Virus record (IMG/VR): IMGVR_UViG_3300044645_001220
Coordinates: 1-59,638 of that record
Direction: 5' to 3' (one strand)
Length of the DNA: 59,638 nt
DNA from: a virus
Shown here piece after piece: positions 42,757 through 50,803 of this stretch; positions within the stretch are counted from its first letter, which is position 1, and every line of letters starts with the position of its first letter. Below the pieces are notes generated by a model. That model ran no database searches, had not been told where the DNA came from, and saw only the letters and a list, made by a program, of their open reading frames with translations. A program made the position numbers and the translations under genes.

Positions 42757-43866
42757 ATGTTCAAGAAGCAAGAGACGAATCAGGCGTATCTCAAGGCAGG
42801 GATTCTCGGACTCCAGGGTTCCGGGAAGACGTTCACGGCAAAGGAACTCGCGATTGGGTTCCATGATCTTCTGCTGAAAAAGCAACTCCCAGGCGGTATC
42901 GGGACCGTGTTCATGGTCGATACGGAGACTGGATCTGGGTGGCTTGTCGAATCTTTCAGAAAGGCCGGAATCGCTCTCGAAGTCGATCACACTCGGTCGT
43001 TCGCTACCCTCTTGGATGATATGGACCACGTTGCAAGGGTCAACGGAATCCTGATTATCGACTCGATCACGCACTTCTGGCAGGACTTGGTTTTGTCGTA
43101 CAAGTCGAAGCAGCCAGAGTTTAAGCAGAAGCGGGTTACGTTCGAGGACTGGGGTGCGATTAAGAATCTCTGGAAGCCGTTCACTGACCGCTATCTGACC
43201 CAGCCGAACCATGTCATTATGCTTGGCCGCCAGGGATATGAGTACGCCCATATCGAGGATGAGGACGGCAAGAAGCAGATCAGCAAGGTCGGCGTCAAGA
43301 TGAAGGGCGAGACTGAAACCGGCTACGAACCTAGCCTCTTGGTGCTGATGCAGCGAGAGCAGGCGATGGACGATAACGGGAAACTGGCAAAGACGATCAG
43401 GACTGCGACGATCCTCAAGGATCGGTCAAATACGATGGACGGGATCGTCATCGAGAATCCCACGTTCGCCGACTTCATGCCGCATATCGCCAGCCTGAAC
43501 CTTGGAGGCGAGGTGATGGCGTTCGATCCAAAGGCCGACAGTGCCCACCTGTTTGTCTCTGAGTCTGAGAGAAATCAGCTTTACAACCAACGGAAGATCG
43601 TCCTTGAAGAAGTCAAGCAGGCGATTCAAAAGCGGTATCCTAGCCAGTCCGCCGAAGACAAGCAGGGTCGATTCAATTTGATGGAGGAGATTTTCAAAAC
43701 CAGGGCATGGACCCTGATTGAGAAACTTCACGTTGATGAACTGAAGACCGGATACGAAAGCATCTGTGCTAAGTTTGGATGGGAGCCTCTGCCTACTGTG
43801 GCGGCGAATAAGCGAATGGACTCCCATGCCAGCCAAACTATCTCGGCTGAAGAAACACCGTTCTGA
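42757..43866 (+). CDS. RecA-like P-loop ATPase (Sak4/AAA_24-like)
   Basis: 369 residues; the start is downstream of the promoter and CGGAGAAGGGCA (a TTG at 42691 is inside the promoter). Walker A GLQGSGKT (18-25), Walker B-like GILIIDSITHFW, and a conserved KVGVKMKGETETGYEP segment fit phage RecA-core ATPases of the Sak4 type, which promote single-strand annealing or recombination. The C-terminal third is helical and may bind partners. Confidence 0.8.
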   Translation: MFKKQETNQAYLKAGILGLQGSGKTFTAKELAIGFHDLLLKKQLPGGIGTVFMVDTETGSGWLVESFRKAGIALEVDHTRSFATLLDDMDHVARVNGILIIDSITHFWQDLVLSYKSKQPEFKQKRVTFEDWGAIKNLWKPFTDRYLTQPNHVIMLGRQGYEYAHIEDEDGKKQISKVGVKMKGETETGYEPSLLVLMQREQAMDDNGKLAKTIRTATILKDRSNTMDGIVIENPTFADFMPHIASLNLGGEVMAFDPKADSAHLFVSESERNQLYNQRKIVLEEVKQAIQKRYPSQSAEDKQGRFNLMEEIFKTRAWTLIEKLHVDELKTGYESICAKFGWEPLPTVAANKRMDSHASQTISAEETPF

Positions 43867-43906
43867 CCAAACTCTGGTCGCTTCTACCCTTTTTCTGGAG
43901 TGAGTT

Positions 43907-45238
43907 ATGAAAGTGCTGGAACTCGTTGCGCACAACGTCATGGGTGTTAAGGACGTTCGATTCGATCTTGAGGGACACAACCTGTTTCTCATCGGAGGAA
44001 AGAACGGGCAGGGAAAGACCTCTGCAATCAAGGCCCTGTTGATGGCCCTGTGCGGTCGATCGGGAATGAGCGACTATCCCGAAGTCGCATTACGCGAAGG
44101 CGAAGACTCTGGTTTTGTTACTGTCAAGTTGTCAGGAAGCCAGGAACTCCACGACGACAAGGGGTTCACCGTAAGGCTTCACATGAAACGGAAGGTCGGT
44201 GGCGGCGTGTCCGAGGAGTTTGAAGTCCTCGATTCGACCGGCGACCCAGCAGCCAGCCCAAGGGATCTTCTCAAGAGCCTCTACAGCCTCAAGGCATTCG
44301 ACCCGATGGCGTTCGAGAGAATGTCACCCAAGGAGCAACTGGCCTTGGTGGTCAAGCTGGTTGGCCTGGACCTGTCTGAACTCGATTCGGAATACAAGGA
44401 GAAGTATGCCGAGCGAACCCAAGTGAACAACGCAGGCAAGAAGCTGAAGGCAGTCGTTGACGCCATGAAGTCTCACGACGACGCGCCGAAAGCAATGGTC
44501 AGCATGGGCGATCTGGCCGACAAGATGAATGCGGCTGTCCAGCACAATAGCACGCTTGAGAAGATGCGAAGAAACATCGAATCTGGCATGAAGAACCTAC
44601 GGTCCACCGAAGAGCAGATCGAAGAGATCAATCAGAAGATCGAGCAGCTTGCAAAGAAAGCGGCTGACCTTGCTGCTCTATCGGCTTCGATGGAAGCCAG
44701 AATCAAGGCAGAGGAAGAAGAACTCTCCAACATGCCCCCGGAAATCGACGTTACCGAAATCAAGTCGCAGATGTCGGTACTCGAATCCCAGAACCAGAAG
44801 TTTCTGGAGAACAAGAATCGATCGGAAAAGCTCGCCGAACTGGAAGACATGCGAAGCCAGTCGGAGGCTCTGACCAATCGCCTCAAGCAGATCCTTGAGG
44901 AGAAGGCCAGCAAGATCAAGAATGCAAACTGGCCGGTTCCGGGGCTGTCTCTCACCGACGATTGCGTTCTCTACGAAGAACTTCCATTCCAGCAGGCCAA
45001 CAAAGCGAAGCGAGTGGAGATCTCTACCAAGATCGGGATGGCCCTCAATCCATCCCTTCGCCTCCTGGTGTGCGAGGACGGCTCAAGCCTGGACACTGAC
45101 ACTTTGTCAGTGCTGGACGAAATGCTGAAAGAAGGTGACTTCCAGATGATTATGGAAGTCGTTACCCGAACTCAGCAGGACAACGATCTATGCTCTGTTG
45201 TGATAAGGAACGGCCATGTCGATGCTGCTGCAAGTTGA
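43907..45238 (+). CDS. SMC/SbcC/RecF-like ATPase
   Basis: 443 residues. N-terminal FLIGGKNGQGKTSAIKALL contains Walker A (31-38). A central coiled coil (about 175-340) has a short turn in place of a zinc hook (NMPPEIDV), and the C-terminal lobe reads NPSLRLLVCEDGS. It is a compact SMC-like protein about half the usual length, likely in DNA end processing or tethering. A perfect ACTGACA palindrome lies in codons for the C-terminal lobe. Confidence 0.8.
   Translation: MKVLELVAHNVMGVKDVRFDLEGHNLFLIGGKNGQGKTSAIKALLMALCGRSGMSDYPEVALREGEDSGFVTVKLSGSQELHDDKGFTVRLHMKRKVGGGVSEEFEVLDSTGDPAASPRDLLKSLYSLKAFDPMAFERMSPKEQLALVVKLVGLDLSELDSEYKEKYAERTQVNNAGKKLKAVVDAMKSHDDAPKAMVSMGDLADKMNAAVQHNSTLEKMRRNIESGMKNLRSTEEQIEEINQKIEQLAKKAADLAALSASMEARIKAEEEELSNMPPEIDVTEIKSQMSVLESQNQKFLENKNRSEKLAELEDMRSQSEALTNRLKQILEEKASKIKNANWPVPGLSLTDDCVLYEELPFQQANKAKRVEISTKIGMALNPSLRLLVCEDGSSLDTDTLSVLDEMLKEGDFQMIMEVVTRTQQDNDLCSVVIRNGHVDAAAS
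45095..45111. promoter_or_regulatory. 17-bp palindrome ACTGACA-CTT-TGTCAGT
   Basis: Perfect copy, 105 bp upstream of the ParB-like start, a natural position for a ParB-type or autoregulatory site. Confidence 0.65.
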
Positions 45239-45998
45239 CCCCGAGTTTGAGTCATTCCTGGTCGATTGCCACGAAGAGGACGATGCTGCCCTAGAGGCAA
45301 GTCTTGTCGAATGTGGAGGGGCAAGAGATCCGATTGTGGTGTGGAAGGGCCACGGCGTTATTGTCGATGGCCACCGCCGATACAAAATCTGCCAGAGACT
45401 AGGATTCCCGTATCGCGTCGAGGAGATACACTTCGACGATCGAACGGCAATCCTGAAGTGGATGGCGAATTGGCAGTTCATGCGGCGGAACATGACTCCC
45501 GCACAACGGGCAGTCCTGGTCCACCGAATCGTCAATCAGCGAACGATCGAGTCGCCGTCGGCCCCGGTGACGGCAGTGGTTCGAGAAGTCGCCGAGCAGA
45601 CACAGCGAAGCGAACGACAGGTGTATCGCGATGCTGCGGCTGGAAGGGTGCTGGATACGGCCCCGGAGGAGATTCGTGAAGTTGCACTAGAAATGCCGCT
45701 CTCCGAAGTCTCTCAGATTGGGGCGATTCCAGAATCCGCCAAGGACGAGATTGTGTCGATCCACGACAAGGGCGAGCGGAAGAAGCGAATCAAGTCGGAG
45801 ATCGCCAAGACGAAATCCAAGGGCAAGCCCACCGGCCCATGCTCTCGGACATTGCAGGATGCGACAGAACTTCTTGCGCTACTGCAAAAGAAGTGCAGCG
45901 ATATTTCGCGGCAAGTGGATGACGCTCATGGATTCAAGACTCTTCGATTCCACTTCAAGGGAATCGACGACATGCTTGACACATGGAGGAGGAAGTAG
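45216..45998 (+). CDS. ParB/Spo0J-like DNA-binding protein
   Basis: 260 residues, overlapping the SMC-like gene by 23 bp. The ParB N-domain is seen in DPIVVWKGHGVIVDGHRRYK (about 44-63, with DGHRR), followed by an HTH-like helical segment, AVVREVAEQTQRSERQVYRD (about 128-147), and a basic C-terminus. ParB proteins bind palindromic sites and hydrolyse CTP; some phage versions act as transcription factors. It is the best in-genome candidate for binding the ACTGACA palindromes. Confidence 0.82.
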   Translation: MSMLLQVDPEFESFLVDCHEEDDAALEASLVECGGARDPIVVWKGHGVIVDGHRRYKICQRLGFPYRVEEIHFDDRTAILKWMANWQFMRRNMTPAQRAVLVHRIVNQRTIESPSAPVTAVVREVAEQTQRSERQVYRDAAAGRVLDTAPEEIREVALEMPLSEVSQIGAIPESAKDEIVSIHDKGERKKRIKSEIAKTKSKGKPTGPCSRTLQDATELLALLQKKCSDISRQVDDAHGFKTLRFHFKGIDDMLDTWRRK

Positions 45999-45999
45999 A

Positions 46000-47574
46000 A
46001 TGTTTCAGCTTGGCCCCGATCTGTGGACGCCTCAAGCGGACGGTATCAGCAGGGCGATTCCTCTCTTGGAGGAGAAGAGAGTAGTTATCCTGCAAGGTCC
46101 AACCGGCTGCGGAAAGACAAGGATGTCGATCGAACTATTTCGATGGGCAATGCACAAGCAGATCGGGGCCAACTTTTATGTCAATCGAAAACTTCTGATT
46201 GGTCAGACTGCGGCTAGGTTCGACTCCCTCGGATTGAAGTACGGCATTCGAGCAGCAGACTACCCCGATTACTTTGACGGGTTTGCACCAATTCAGATTA
46301 CGTCTGCCGACACTGAGGCATCCAGGGTTTTTGATAAGAAGATATGGGACTTGGCAGATGCAGGACTCATAGTCGTTGACGAAGCCCACCTTCAAAAAAC
46401 TCAGGTGATGCGGAAGATCCTCGACGAGTACAAGCGAAGAGGGGCAATGATCTGCCTGCTATCGGCAACTCCAGTTGACATGAAAGACTGGGCCGACGAG
46501 TTGGTAATCTCCGGGACAATGAAGCAGTATCGAGACTGCGGCGCACTGGTCCCGGCGCTAGTCAAGACGATCAGCGTTCCCGACTTGTCGAAGATCAAAC
46601 GCAACGCGACTGGCGAGTACATGATGGACGGCAAGGTCCGAAAGCAGTACACCCAGCATATCGTCGGCGATGTCGTCGATATGTGGAAGAAGTTCAACCC
46701 GGACGCTAGGCCGACAATGATGTATGCTCCAGGTAAGCCAGAAAGCATTTGGCTCACCCAGCAATTCGAGAAGATCGGCGTTCGGTGGTGCCATATCGAC
46801 GCAACAGATGCGTACCTTGACGGAGTTTCGTACAAGCTCACGAGAAAAGCATGGGAGGAGATCAGCGAGCAGTACGTCAAAGGAGAAATCAAAGGGCTTT
46901 CCTGTAGGTTCAAACTCAGGGAGGGGATCGATTTTCCATGCACCTACCACCTAATCCTCGCTACCCCGATCGGCTCTCTCGCCTCGGCCATCCAAACGGT
47001 CGGAAGAGGGATGCGAGCAGATCCAAAAAACCCAGCAAAGGACCATTGCCTAATAACCGACCACGGCGGATACCGCCACAATCACGGAAGCCCGAACCAC
47101 GACCAACCCTGGGAACAACTGTGGAAGATGAATGAGAGGGCAGCGGCCAATCTCCACAAGGACCGCCGAAAGGAAGGAGAAGAGAAGGAGGGCATCGTCT
47201 GCCCCAACTGCTTCACCGAGCGGAACAAGGGACCAAAGTGCCCGTCTTGCGGGTTCGAGCATCCAAAGAGCGTTCGCAGGGTGATGATGGAGGACGGGAA
47301 ATTCATCACGAAGGAAGGTGATTTGGTTCGACCAACACCGAGAATCAAGAGGCATGACACGGAAAAGGTCTGGAGGAAGATGTTCTTCTCATGGAAGAAA
47401 TACCATCCAGACAAGTCTTTCCTACAGCTTGAGGGGTGGTTCTATCGGAAGCATGGCTACAAGCCACCTCGGAACCTACCTCTCATGCCAATCAGAAACA
47501 TCGACTGGCGGCTCAAGATCAGTGACTTGAAGATGGAGGAATTACATGGCTGGAAGCAAGGAGCCAATGGCTAG
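46000..47574 (+). CDS. SF2 DEAH-type helicase with zinc ribbon
   Basis: 524 residues; start after ACATGGAGGAGGAAGTAGA. Motif I is GPTGCGKT (33-40), motif II DEAH (127-130), motif III SAT (155-157) and motif VI QTVGRGMR (332-339). A CPNC/CPSC zinc ribbon sits at 401-417. It resembles phage SSL2/UvsW-like helicases used in branch migration and origin activation. It overlaps the next gene by 29 bp. Confidence 0.9.
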   Translation: MFQLGPDLWTPQADGISRAIPLLEEKRVVILQGPTGCGKTRMSIELFRWAMHKQIGANFYVNRKLLIGQTAARFDSLGLKYGIRAADYPDYFDGFAPIQITSADTEASRVFDKKIWDLADAGLIVVDEAHLQKTQVMRKILDEYKRRGAMICLLSATPVDMKDWADELVISGTMKQYRDCGALVPALVKTISVPDLSKIKRNATGEYMMDGKVRKQYTQHIVGDVVDMWKKFNPDARPTMMYAPGKPESIWLTQQFEKIGVRWCHIDATDAYLDGVSYKLTRKAWEEISEQYVKGEIKGLSCRFKLREGIDFPCTYHLILATPIGSLASAIQTVGRGMRADPKNPAKDHCLITDHGGYRHNHGSPNHDQPWEQLWKMNERAAANLHKDRRKEGEEKEGIVCPNCFTERNKGPKCPSCGFEHPKSVRRVMMEDGKFITKEGDLVRPTPRIKRHDTEKVWRKMFFSWKKYHPDKSFLQLEGWFYRKHGYKPPRNLPLMPIRNIDWRLKISDLKMEELHGWKQGANG

Positions 47575-47938
47575 CCACATGGAGAGAGACTTGAACGTCT
47601 TTCTTCTCGGCGTGCTTTGTGCAAATTCAGAACGATCCAAGACGGTGCTGAACACCATGCCCGAAGGATCGTTTACCGGAGAGATCGAGGAGATCGTTCG
47701 GGGGTTTCGGATAGGCAACTACTCGAAGCTCCACGCATGGCTGTGCGAGCGGCGAGCGATTGTCGAGAAGGGTACTGACAGCGTGTCAGTAGCTTGCCAA
47801 GCACTGCTGGCAAACAACCGAATCCTGAAGGTCAGGCAGATTTGCCAAGAACTCAACTATGCGAGCAGCGTAGAAAACGCTACCCTGTTGATCGAACGAC
47901 TTGAAAAAGCATTGACGGAACTAAAGAGCATCAAATGA
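47546..47938 (+). CDS. DnaB N-terminal-domain-like protein
   Basis: 130 residues, all helical. The stretch MERDLNVFLLGVLCANSE, then HAWLCERRA, then ATLLIERLEKAL, recalls the N-terminal collar domain of DnaB-type helicases without any ATPase domain. It may recruit host helicase or primase. The similarity is suggestive only. It carries a perfect palindrome at 47774. Confidence 0.5.
   Translation: MAGSKEPMASHMERDLNVFLLGVLCANSERSKTVLNTMPEGSFTGEIEEIVRGFRIGNYSKLHAWLCERRAIVEKGTDSVSVACQALLANNRILKVRQICQELNYASSVENATLLIERLEKALTELKSIK
47774..47790. promoter_or_regulatory. 17-bp palindrome ACTGACA-GCG-TGTCAGT
   Basis: Perfect copy inside the DnaB-N-like gene; spacer differs from all other copies while both arms are unchanged. 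Confidence 0.6.
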
Positions 47939-48327
47939 CAACCAAGCCGATCCAGATTCGACTTACTCTTTCGTTCCCAGATCCGTATCTGTTTCCAAAC
48001 AAAACGGCACACTGGGCAAAGAAAGCAAGGCTGGCGGCGAGGCAGAAAGACGAGGCGGCTCTGGTAGCTCTGAATTTCTTCAACAGGAGCGGTCTGGAGC
48101 CTCCAAGGTGGAAAGAGGCGACTATCGACATACGAGCGTTCAAACGAAGCGGGAGGGCCATAGATCGTGACAATTTCCTGAATGCGATGAAGAGGGCTTG
48201 GGACGGACTGGAAAAGGCTGGTGTCGTTGAGAATGATTCTGGATTCTGGCACATGCCGCCCATATTCGAGGTGGACGCAAAGAATCCAAGAGTTGAGTTA
48301 ATCATCACGGAAAGGACTGAGAAATGA
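47935..48327 (+). CDS. rusA: RusA-family Holliday junction resolvase
   Basis: 130 residues (E. coli RusA is 120). The acidic active site is visible: RAIDRDNFLNAMKRAWDGL (Asp77, Asp79), then GVVENDS (Asp101). Cleaves four-way junctions late in replication. ATGA-coupled on both sides. Confidence 0.92.
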   Translation: MTTKPIQIRLTLSFPDPYLFPNKTAHWAKKARLAARQKDEAALVALNFFNRSGLEPPRWKEATIDIRAFKRSGRAIDRDNFLNAMKRAWDGLEKAGVVENDSGFWHMPPIFEVDAKNPRVELIITERTEK

Positions 48328-48620
48328 GCGGCTGGGACAATACGAATCGTGGGTCACTTTTTTCTAATGATCGGAAGGAAAAGGACTCGCACCCGGACTA
48401 CAAGGGTTCAATCAACATCGATGGCGTCGAATACTGGATCAGCGGGTGGAAGAAGAAGATCCAGAGAGGCGACAAGGCAGGCCAAGTGTTCGTGTCCCTC
48501 AGCGTGCAGGAGAAGGATGGATCGGCGTCGAAGCCACCTTCCAGCAATTCGTTTGGCAGCGGGGACTCGACCAACGGCAATCCTTCGATGGTAGGAGGAG
48601 AAGACGACCTCCCTTTCTGA
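48324..48620 (+). CDS. Small DNA-metabolism protein with SSB-like tip
   Basis: 98 residues. N-terminal beta domain (GSINIDGVEYWISGWKKK) like DUF736-type or minimal OB proteins, a disordered Ser/Gly linker, and the C-terminal tip GGEDDLPF. The acidic DDLPF end is nearly identical to the DDIPF tip of bacterial SSB that recruits repair proteins. Without a full OB fold it could be a minimal SSB or a mimic that draws host SSB partners. Confidence 0.72.
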   Translation: MSGWDNTNRGSLFSNDRKEKDSHPDYKGSINIDGVEYWISGWKKKIQRGDKAGQVFVSLSVQEKDGSASKPPSSNSFGSGDSTNGNPSMVGGEDDLPF

Positions 48621-48874
48621 GTACGAAGCAGCAGGATGGCAACTGTTGCTTCCATCGGGAAAACTGGATCGATACTCCCAGTGGCGAAGGGACGGCTAAG
48701 ACGCACTGTAAAAAATGCGGCAAGTTCATTGGCTACAAGAGGACCGATACAAGGCCACCAGGACATGAGAAAAATCAGCATCAAACGCAAGGAGATCGTT
48801 CGTCAGGCGGCGGCGTTTCGCAAGACTTTGACGAAGACGGTGGGGAAATGCGAGATTTGTTCGGCGAGTCCTGA
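48617..48874 (+). CDS. Possible small zinc-ribbon protein (start uncertain)
   Basis: A frame between the SSB-tail and HNH-like genes encodes WIDTPSGEGTAKTHCKKCG and FIGYKR, a motif common in short phage zinc proteins (CxxCGxFIGY). No ATG lies in frame close by; a CTG at 48617 overlapping the upstream stop is one option, so the start is a placeholder. The C-terminal part overlaps the next gene by 110 bp. Confidence 0.4.
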   Translation: MSTKQQDGNCCFHRENWIDTPSGEGTAKTHCKKCGKFIGYKRTDTRPPGHEKNQHQTQGDRSSGGGVSQDFDEDGGEMRDLFGES

Positions 48875-49169
48875 GAAACCTCACCGGAACTTACATCCCG
48901 CGATGAGCGCTCTATGCGTGCATGAGATTGCAAACGGCCCCGATCGAATGAAAGCACTCGACAAGCCGTTCGCAGTTCTATGCCTGTGCTGGAAGTGCAA
49001 CTCGATGTCCGTAATGAACAAGAAGGATTGGCCGCAGTCTCGACAACTTGCCGTCCTTCTAAAGAGCAGGCCGAACGACTTCGACCTGACTGCTTTCAAC
49101 AGTTTGGTGAACCCTAACGCACCAAACAGAATTACCATTGACGAAGTGAAGGAATATCTGGAGGATTGA
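48765..49169 (+). CDS. Zinc-binding HNH-like protein
   Basis: 134 residues; start at ATG after CCAGGAC (an ATG at 48636 would overlap the zinc-ribbon frame). GKCEICSASPEKPHR, then ALCVHEIANG, then LCLCWKCNS give two Cys pairs and His residues spaced like HNH endonucleases or NinG-like proteins, though the second His of a true HNH is not certain. A nuclease or DNA-binding role beside RusA fits. Confidence 0.6.
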   Translation: MRKISIKRKEIVRQAAAFRKTLTKTVGKCEICSASPEKPHRNLHPAMSALCVHEIANGPDRMKALDKPFAVLCLCWKCNSMSVMNKKDWPQSRQLAVLLKSRPNDFDLTAFNSLVNPNAPNRITIDEVKEYLED

Positions 49170-49170
49170 A

Positions 49171-49395
49171 ATGACCGAATCAACGAACACCGAAGAACGA
49201 AAGGTCGCATTGGGAAACGTGATGACCATTCAAGCCGTTGCCAAGTATCTCAGCGTCCACGACAACACAGTCCGAAACTGGATACGGTCTGGATCTCTGA
49301 AGTGCATCCGGCTTCCAGGAGGAGGTGTGTCCCGATGCACGATCAGGATTCCAGAAGAGAACCTGAAAGAGTTTCTGAGCAGCCGCACTAAGTAA
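49171..49395 (+). CDS. Excisionase-type HTH protein
   Basis: 74 residues. MTIQAVAKYLSVHDNT, then VRNWIRSGSLKCIRLPGGG, then TIRIPEENLKEFL is the HTH_17/MerR-like excisionase fold. It could be a directionality factor for the distant serine recombinase or a transcriptional switch. Last gene of the replication module. Confidence 0.85.
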   Translation: MTESTNTEERKVALGNVMTIQAVAKYLSVHDNTVRNWIRSGSLKCIRLPGGGVSRCTIRIPEENLKEFLSSRTK

Positions 49396-49402
49396 AAGAA
49401 AA

Positions 49403-49434
49403 GCCCCCCTCGGTCTGGCGGAACCAAGGGGGGC
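49403..49434 (-). terminator. GC-rich hairpin, terminator in the leftward sense
   Basis: GCCCCCCT pairs with AGGGGGGC with an inner GGT/ACC pair. Poly-T follows only when read leftward (rightward lacks T), so it would stop leftward transcription from the region to its right. Confidence 0.6.
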
Positions 49435-49790
49435 CGTCGCTGGTGACGCGAGAGAAAGGATTCGCGTCACCAGTAATAGTAGTCCGCCGAACCATCTTGT
49501 CAATACGTTCGGCGTCCGGCCAAGCCAAGCATCCAAGGCGAAAGCACAGATCGATTGGCCGGGAAACTATTTCCGAAAGGACACCGTAGCGTCCGGTGCA
49601 AACGACGCTCCTGCGTTCCCGTTGTCATGCTGACGACTCCAGGCAACGGTAAAGAGCAGGCGCGAGAGAGTGAGGATTTTCCTGGGCTATCGCGTTACCA
49701 ATCGCCCCAAAGCTGACGACGGGCCGGGACGGAACCGAAGGCAGCGACTACCCATGCAGGGAGTCGCTGTCTCTCAACCGAACAAAACCG
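49435..49790. ncRNA. Structured non-coding region, candidate RNA
   Basis: About 350 bases with no gene but several perfect stems in series: 12 bp CTGGTGACGCGA/TCGCGTCACCAG (49440-49473); 8 bp CGCCGAAC/GTTCGGCG (49485-49514); 6 bp AGCGTC/GACGCT (49588-49609); 6 bp CCGTTG/CAACGG (49619-49649); 8+3 bp CAGCGACT plus CCC with GGG plus AGTCGCTG (49742-49769). The strand is undecided; the leftward terminator at its left edge favours leftward transcription. It matches no RNA class that I recognise. Confidence 0.5.
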
Positions 49791-49799
49791 AAGGCATGT

Positions 49800-49827
49800 C
49801 TTGACTCGTGTTTACCTGATGATAAAC
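49800..49827 (+). promoter_or_regulatory. Sigma70-like promoter
   Basis: TTGACT, 16-bp spacer, TAAACT, about 40 bp before the MazG-like gene. Confidence 0.55.
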
Positions 49828-49867
49828 TTGTCTACGTTGTAAATGTTTTCTCAAGCAAAGGACGGAC

Positions 49868-50401
49868 ATGAACGACATAATCAACCTGATTGCACTGATG
49901 AACAAGGCGTTCAAGCAGCCAGTCGCTACCGATCTACAGAACCTTGGGCCAGAGCGAATCGCCAAGTTCGAGGCCGCTCTTGCCGAAGAAGTCAAAGAGC
50001 TTTCTCTTTGCCTCAAGGTCGAGGACGGAGAGGCCGTCGCCATCGACTTCGTTCAGTTTGCCGACACACTTTCCGACATCCTGGTCTATGTCCTGAGTGA
50101 ATCGGTCAAGTGGGGAATACCTATCCTGTCCGTGACGAGGGCCGTCATTGCCAGCCAGGAAACGAAACTGGTTGACGGCGAACCTGTCATGTCTCCATGC
50201 GGAAACAAGTGGGGAAAGGGACCGAAATTTACGCCTCCCGACGACGACATCGAGACGCTGCTTGTAGCCAGCCTGTCCGATCAAGACATCGACCTGTATC
50301 GGAGGATCGGCAACTTCGTTCGCAACTATCCTGTCGATAGGAATCTAGTTATTCCAGAAGCAGAGAGTTTGATTTCCAATAAGAATGAAGTAGTAGAATG
50401 A
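49868..50401 (+). CDS. MazG-like NTP pyrophosphatase
   Basis: 177 residues. The all-alpha NTP-PPase signature appears as EEVKELSLCL, then AIDFVQFADTLSDILVYVL (E-x3-E and D-x-D metal ligands), then GKGPKFTPPD. Phage MazG-like enzymes hydrolyse (d)NTPs or alarmones to adjust host nucleotide pools. Transcribed from the promoter just upstream. Confidence 0.75.
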   Translation: MNDIINLIALMNKAFKQPVATDLQNLGPERIAKFEAALAEEVKELSLCLKVEDGEAVAIDFVQFADTLSDILVYVLSESVKWGIPILSVTRAVIASQETKLVDGEPVMSPCGNKWGKGPKFTPPDDDIETLLVASLSDQDIDLYRRIGNFVRNYPVDRNLVIPEAESLISNKNEVVE

Positions 50402-50508
50402 GTTCATCTATTCCCGCACGTTCGAGACATGGCGTGTCGGGTAGGACTCCGGGACGATCGTGCCAGCCGGACAATAAATATGGGACGATTTCGGGATTCT
50501 CCTTTTGG

Positions 50509-50574
50509 TTGCCCGTCGTCTAGCGAGGATACTGAAGCGATTCAGAGACGCAGGAATCGACGCCTGCCGGGTGC
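50509..50574 (+). other. Degenerate tRNA-like structure
   Basis: The D-arm bases TCGTCTAGCGAGGAT are typical of tRNA-Glu. Acceptor (TTGCCCG/CGGGTGC) and T-stem (GCAGG/CCTGC) are formed with mismatches. The anticodon arm is CTGAA/TTCAG closed by a GCGA tetraloop, so there is no anticodon. It is a tRNA pseudogene or tRNA-like decoy. Confidence 0.35.
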
Positions 50575-50613
50575 TTGGTGTTGGTAACGTGGTTTTACTT
50601 TGGAGATTGAAAC

Positions 50614-50796
50614 ATGAGCGGCGTCGAGGCATGGCTGATTTTCTGGATGATCTTCGGCATCGAGGGCGCATTCCGTCCTGTCGAAAGGGTTGGTGAGTGG
50701 GTGACTGGCCAGGATCTTTTGGTTCCTGGAATCGCGGCGATTGACGATCCGCTTTGGGGTCGCAATGGCGATGTCAAGCCGCCGACGGTGGAGTAG
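50614..50796 (+). CDS. Small protein with hydrophobic N-terminus
   Basis: 60 residues after TTTGGAGATTGAAAC. The segment AWLIFWMIFGIEGAF could be one membrane pass; the rest is soluble. Not recognised. It lies between tRNA-like remnants. Confidence 0.5.
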   Translation: MSGVEAWLIFWMIFGIEGAFRPVERVGEWVTGQDLLVPGIAAIDDPLWGRNGDVKPPTVE

Positions 50797-50803
50797 GTGT
50801 GGC

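Noticed and set aside
43866-43880. GACCA-AACTC-TGGTC hairpin as a terminator
   Set aside because: Only a 5-bp stem with the T-run about 12 nt away; transcription probably continues into the SMC-like gene.
46135-47414. Leftward frames opposite the SF2 helicase
   Set aside because: The sense gene has all helicase motifs; the antisense frames have none.
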